From Amphibalanus amphitrite (lineage: Eukaryota; Arthropoda; Thecostraca; Balanomorpha; Balanidae), in contig NW_024883093.1 in NCBI RefSeq assembly GCF_019059575.1, positions 45,001 through 109,000 on the forward strand: DNA of 64,000 nucleotides, read 5' to 3'. The notes under the pieces were generated by a model. That model did not search any database. It was given only the letters and a program-made list of their open reading frames with translations, and was not told the DNA's origin. Shown here piece after piece: positions 60,304-64,000 of this stretch. The position numbers and the translations under genes are program-made. Position 1 is the first letter of the stretch, and every line of letters starts with the position of its first letter.

Positions 60304-61304
60304 GTAAGTCCATGAAACTTCGAAGTTCGAAGGGTACCGTAAAGACTGGTTGACACTAAAAATAAAAATAAGAAAGAAAAACCTGCTATATGCTAAGCAG
60401 AACGCAGCATCTGGCGCACCCTAGCCCTGGTTATGTGTTTAACATAAATCAAACACGCACGTCGACAATAACAATCATATATTGACTGCCTAACCGGTCG
60501 CCCGTGTGGAGCTCAGCTGACTGCTGACCCCTGCTACTGGCTGGGAGAGCTGCACGCGCGGTACTCGGAGCGGCCGGCTCCCGCAGCCCTCTCCGTCCGC
60601 GTGCACTGGCAGCCGGTTCGTGTCTGGGACTTGACAACTGGTGACAGGTATACTGCCCAGTGCCCGCCCGTCCATGACTGTGGAGCCGGTTCTGCCTGAC
60701 CTTGACCCGTTCTGTGTCGCACTGGTCACGATTGTGGGGATGGCGATGTGTGCGTGGGCCAGTGGGGGGAGGGGGGTGGGGTGAGTGTTGACAGTTGACT
60801 ACCGATGAGGATTTACCGGCTGCGGGGTTGGCGGGAGGGAGGGGCTAGTTGCGATCGTCTGTGCCGGTTGATTATTGGGTGCAATTAGTTGTTTAGAAGA
60901 GACTGGAACTTATGCTATCGTATAACTGGACTCGGGTGACCGGCTCGCAGTCTGCGCTGGTCTCCCCAGTGTCGACTGGTAAAGTGTATGGCACGTATGT
61001 AGTTCCTGATAATTATATTTTCGTTGTGCCCTCAGTCATAGTTGCGTTCATTTGGTTAATGTTCATTCTGATTTTCTTGCCTGTGTTCTGCTGTTTTGTT
61101 TTGGTGTTTTGGTGTCTCTCGCCGCCGCCACCGGCCGCTCATCGGATGTTTCTCTGTTGCAGCCGCCCGCGTTCCTCTCCGGGGATAACAGTTTGTCAAG
61201 GTATTCATCAATTCAACATCCGAGTCGCACACCAACCGTCGCTGCTGCTTGGGAGAGCTGCCTCTTTCTCCGGCACACACCGCTCGCCATTTGATCTGGA
61301 GCCC
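60304..61304. other. Intron 6 start and possible LINE 5' region
   Basis: GC-rich sequence with GGGGAGGGG patches leads into the LINE frame, which has no stop from 60897 onward. The LINE's own 5' boundary cannot be fixed. Confidence 0.4.
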
Positions 61305-64000
61305 ATGGACTGTGAGCCCCCTGCTGCTGGTAAACGTCCTCAACTGAACACTTGGGCATTCATCCGCTACCACACGTGCATTGCATCTAACAGACATTGG
61401 ACTAGACTTGGGTCATTTATAGATTTAAAGTACATATTAATGATAAGTGGCATAGAATCCAATCCTGGACCCCCTCAAGCTTCCTACCCACAGCAAACTC
61501 TTTTTATTTCACATGTAAACATAAACAGCATAACCGCGCACGACAAACTTGACGAACTTCAACAATTTGTCGACACACAAGGTATACACATACTAGCACT
61601 TACAGAGACAAAACTAAGCAATGACGTAGCGACCTGCCTTTACAAATTAAATGGATATCACACACCACTTACACGGCACAGGGATAGGCACGGCGGCGGA
61701 GTTGCTATTTATATACACAAATCACTACCATTTCAAAGACAGAGCTGGCTGGAAGCGAACGATGAAGAATGGGTGTGGGTGAAAGTCAAACTGAGGGATA
61801 AATCATTACTAGTTTGTTGTATATACTTGCCACCGAATTTGACCGCTGACAGATTACGATCATTTTCAAGCAACTTCACTGAATCGATATGCCAAGCTAG
61901 TTCTATAAATGCGGCAGAGACCTTTATCTTAGGGGATTTCAACACAGGTAATATCTTTCTTGATTCAAAATTCATCAATCACAGTGGCGTTACACCCTTC
62001 GACCAAACATTCAAAGACGTGGCAGACATGACAAATCTAAGACAATTGATCACCGAACCTACCAGAATAATGGACAGACGGGAAAATTTGCGGGACTTAA
62101 TCTTCACAAATAGTAATTCAATCATAAAAAGTGGCATATTATCGTCTTTCTCAAATCTCGATCACTTTCCAATATATGTAAGAATTGACACAGCACCACC
62201 ATCCGTAGACAAAAAACCTTTACAAACACTTATCTGGGATTGCTCGAAATTAGATGCCCCACTTCTCACAAGACTCCTATTAGACACCGACTGGGAGGCA
62301 ATCCTCAGTAATGACATTGACACGGCGACAAATTTGTTCATATCAACAATACAAAATGCTGCCAACGCCTCGATCCCGAAAAAGCACAAAACAATCTATC
62401 AACGAGAAAAACCATGGATGACCTCAGCACTAAAACAAAACATAAGAAAACGGAACAGACTTTTCAAGGTTGCAAAAACCACACAGACAACATTCAATTG
62501 GGACAGATGGAAGTACCAAAGAAACCTGGTTACATCATTAAACAGAAAGCTTAAAAACGAACACTTGCAAAATCAGCTGAATAAACTGTTGACTCATCAG
62601 CTAAACCCTCATAAATACCATTCAATACTACGCAGCACATTAGGACGAACTCGCGACGACGAAATTCCGCCACTAGAATCAGAACACGGAGAAATAGTAA
62701 ACGACGACAAGGAAAAAGCAACACTGTTAAATAAATACTTTGTCACACAATCGACACTTGACATTCCCGACACACAGGAACCTCCACAATATGAGCCATC
62801 GAATGTCCCCAGGCCAACACTAGAAAACATAGTCACGTCAGAACAAGAAGTGCTGAAAATTTTGAACTCACTCAATGAAAACAAATCGACAGGCCCAGAT
62901 GAAATCCCGGTAAAATTAATTAAACTTATCGCATTATTGATCGCCAAACCATTGGCAGACCTCTTCAATAAATCTCTAGTGGAAGGACGTTACCCAAGTA
63001 AATTTAAAGAAGCCAATATAAAGCCAATTTTCAAAAACAAGGGCACACCTTCAGACTATAAATGTTACCGGCCAATTAGCATACTTTCGGTTCTTTCTAA
63101 AGTGTTTGAAAAAAAAATCGTGCACAAAAACGTATATAAAAACATCACAGAAAACGCAATGCTATCAGACAAACAAAGCGGCTACAGACAACACCATAGC
63201 ACTCAACATCAACTTCTTTACCTGACACATAACCTGTACAAAGCATTAGACCAAAAAGAAGACTTTACTGCAATATATCTTGACATATCAAAGTATTTCG
63301 ATAAAATTTGGCATAAAGGACTACTTTTCAAATGTAAACATGAATTCGGTATCACAGGAACACTTTTGGAATGGTTTACATCATATTTAAAAGACAGGAA
63401 GCAACGCGTTAAGATAGGCAATACATTTTCGACCACTTCGACAATCAATTCCGGCTGCCCTCAGGGATCCGTTTTGGGGCCATTGCTTGCGCTCATGTAT
63501 CTAAATCAATTATCAACTCAAACTCAACAAAACATATTACTTTTTGCAGATGATACCTCTATATACGCATCATACAAAAATGATAATTTTCAGGCAGCGC
63601 AACTTTCACTTCAAAACGACTTAAATAAGGTTTTCGAATATGGTAAAAAATGGGCAATAACTTTCAACACTACAAAAACGGTCCAGCAAACTTTCTCTCA
63701 CAAATCCAATTACCAGCAACCCATCCTCAAATTTGGAGACGACCCTATCCCTGTCCACGATAGTCACACACACCTTGGAATAACCTTCTCAAAAGATCTC
63801 CGGTTCAAACAACACATTAAAATGATCTGTCGCAAGGTAAATGTTTCTCTTAGTCCCCTGTACCCGATTGCAAAATTCATACCAAGAACAATATTGGACC
63901 AAATATACAAAACCTACATACGACCGCACTTTGACTATTGCGACACGATTTACGATGGACACATTACTATACAGGACTCGACAAAATTAGAGACGCTACA
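61059..64000 (+). mobile_element. CR1-like non-LTR retrotransposon (LINE), cut by window end
   Basis: The endonuclease-reverse transcriptase frame is intact to the last base of the window, so this copy may be young. It sits in sense orientation in intron 6 of the large gene. No ORF1 is identified upstream. Clade assignment (CR1/L2-type) rests on motif style and the N-terminal 2A-like motif and is tentative. The left limit is nominal. Confidence 0.8.
61305..64000 (+). CDS. LINE endonuclease/reverse transcriptase polyprotein, partial
   Basis: I start at Met61305, but in-frame Mets also occur at 60912, 61059, 61146 and 61440, and the frame is open from 60897. The first 52 residues end in SGIESNPGP, a 2A-like motif (61446-61472). 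An apurinic-type endonuclease follows with LTETKLS, the GGGVAIYI block, GDFN (61932-61943), DLIFTNS and LDHFPI. The reverse transcriptase has STGPDEIP, YRPISILS, YLDISKYFD (63276-63302), GCPQGSVLGP and the catalytic FADD (63543-63554). All visible catalytic positions are kept. Unusual are Tyr for the common Ala in SKAFD and LNQL for the usual NDL. It reaches 898 codons at the window edge. Confidence 0.9.
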   Translation, partial: MDCEPPAAGKRPQLNTWAFIRYHTCIASNRHWTRLGSFIDLKYILMISGIESNPGPPQASYPQQTLFISHVNINSITAHDKLDELQQFVDTQGIHILALTETKLSNDVATCLYKLNGYHTPLTRHRDRHGGGVAIYIHKSLPFQRQSWLEANDEEWVWVKVKLRDKSLLVCCIYLPPNLTADRLRSFSSNFTESICQASSINAAETFILGDFNTGNIFLDSKFINHSGVTPFDQTFKDVADMTNLRQLITEPTRIMDRRENLRDLIFTNSNSIIKSGILSSFSNLDHFPIYVRIDTAPPSVDKKPLQTLIWDCSKLDAPLLTRLLLDTDWEAILSNDIDTATNLFISTIQNAANASIPKKHKTIYQREKPWMTSALKQNIRKRNRLFKVAKTTQTTFNWDRWKYQRNLVTSLNRKLKNEHLQNQLNKLLTHQLNPHKYHSILRSTLGRTRDDEIPPLESEHGEIVNDDKEKATLLNKYFVTQSTLDIPDTQEPPQYEPSNVPRPTLENIVTSEQEVLKILNSLNENKSTGPDEIPVKLIKLIALLIAKPLADLFNKSLVEGRYPSKFKEANIKPIFKNKGTPSDYKCYRPISILSVLSKVFEKKIVHKNVYKNITENAMLSDKQSGYRQHHSTQHQLLYLTHNLYKALDQKEDFTAIYLDISKYFDKIWHKGLLFKCKHEFGITGTLLEWFTSYLKDRKQRVKIGNTFSTTSTINSGCPQGSVLGPLLALMYLNQLSTQTQQNILLFADDTSIYASYKNDNFQAAQLSLQNDLNKVFEYGKKWAITFNTTKTVQQTFSHKSNYQQPILKFGDDPIPVHDSHTHLGITFSKDLRFKQHIKMICRKVNVSLSPLYPIAKFIPRTILDQIYKTYIRPHFDYCDTIYDGHITIQDSTKLETL

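Noticed and set aside
61163-61200. Exon-like stretch PPAFLSGDNSLSR between a TGTTGCAG acceptor and a GTATTC donor
   Set aside because: In the phase left by exon 6 it contains a stop, and it lies within the open LINE frame.

Overview
This is a window of nuclear DNA from an invertebrate animal. Spliced genes with GT-AG introns, long introns, microsatellites, a CR1-like LINE and many short DNA transposons make it eukaryotic. The species cannot be fixed from sequence alone. Two small secreted lectins and a decayed gene resembling a repeat-associated arthropod family make an arthropod, perhaps a crustacean, the best guess.

Left part (1-14 kb): two paralogous two-exon genes for secreted PAN-like plus C-type-lectin proteins lie head to head, one on the minus strand (1819-2933) and one on the plus strand (11868-12817). 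Their sugar-site tripeptides differ (EPN versus QPN). The plus-strand gene is bracketed by two nearly identical 1.2-kb transposons in the same orientation.

Middle and right (22.8-64 kb): one large plus-strand gene. Six coding exons (23896-24068, 25434-25599, 46262-48055, 48483-48643, 55229-55272, 60169-60303) join in one continuous frame of 824 codons and run off the right edge. The product is a low-complexity protein with poly-Pro and poly-Gln tracts that I do not recognise. Its introns hold most of the repeats. The last visible intron carries a CR1-like LINE in the sense direction, with an N-terminal 2A-like motif, cut by the window end.

The dominant content is a related set of non-autonomous, TTAA-flanked elements of about 0.9-1.2 kb, in at least six sequence families. 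They share one plan: TTAACCC ends; a G-tract hairpin at each end; a second GC-rich hairpin near one end in most; an interior full of TGACCT/AGGTCA words; and one end lengthened by about 27 bp through a duplicated terminal repeat. This asymmetry matches the known end structure of piggyBac, so I read them as piggyBac-like MITEs. Two same-family self-insertions at TTAA and one shared-TTAA junction are visible. Other mobile DNA includes hAT elements with perfect 8-bp target duplications, two further TTAA MITEs, a TA-flanked MITE, foldback repeats and minisatellites.
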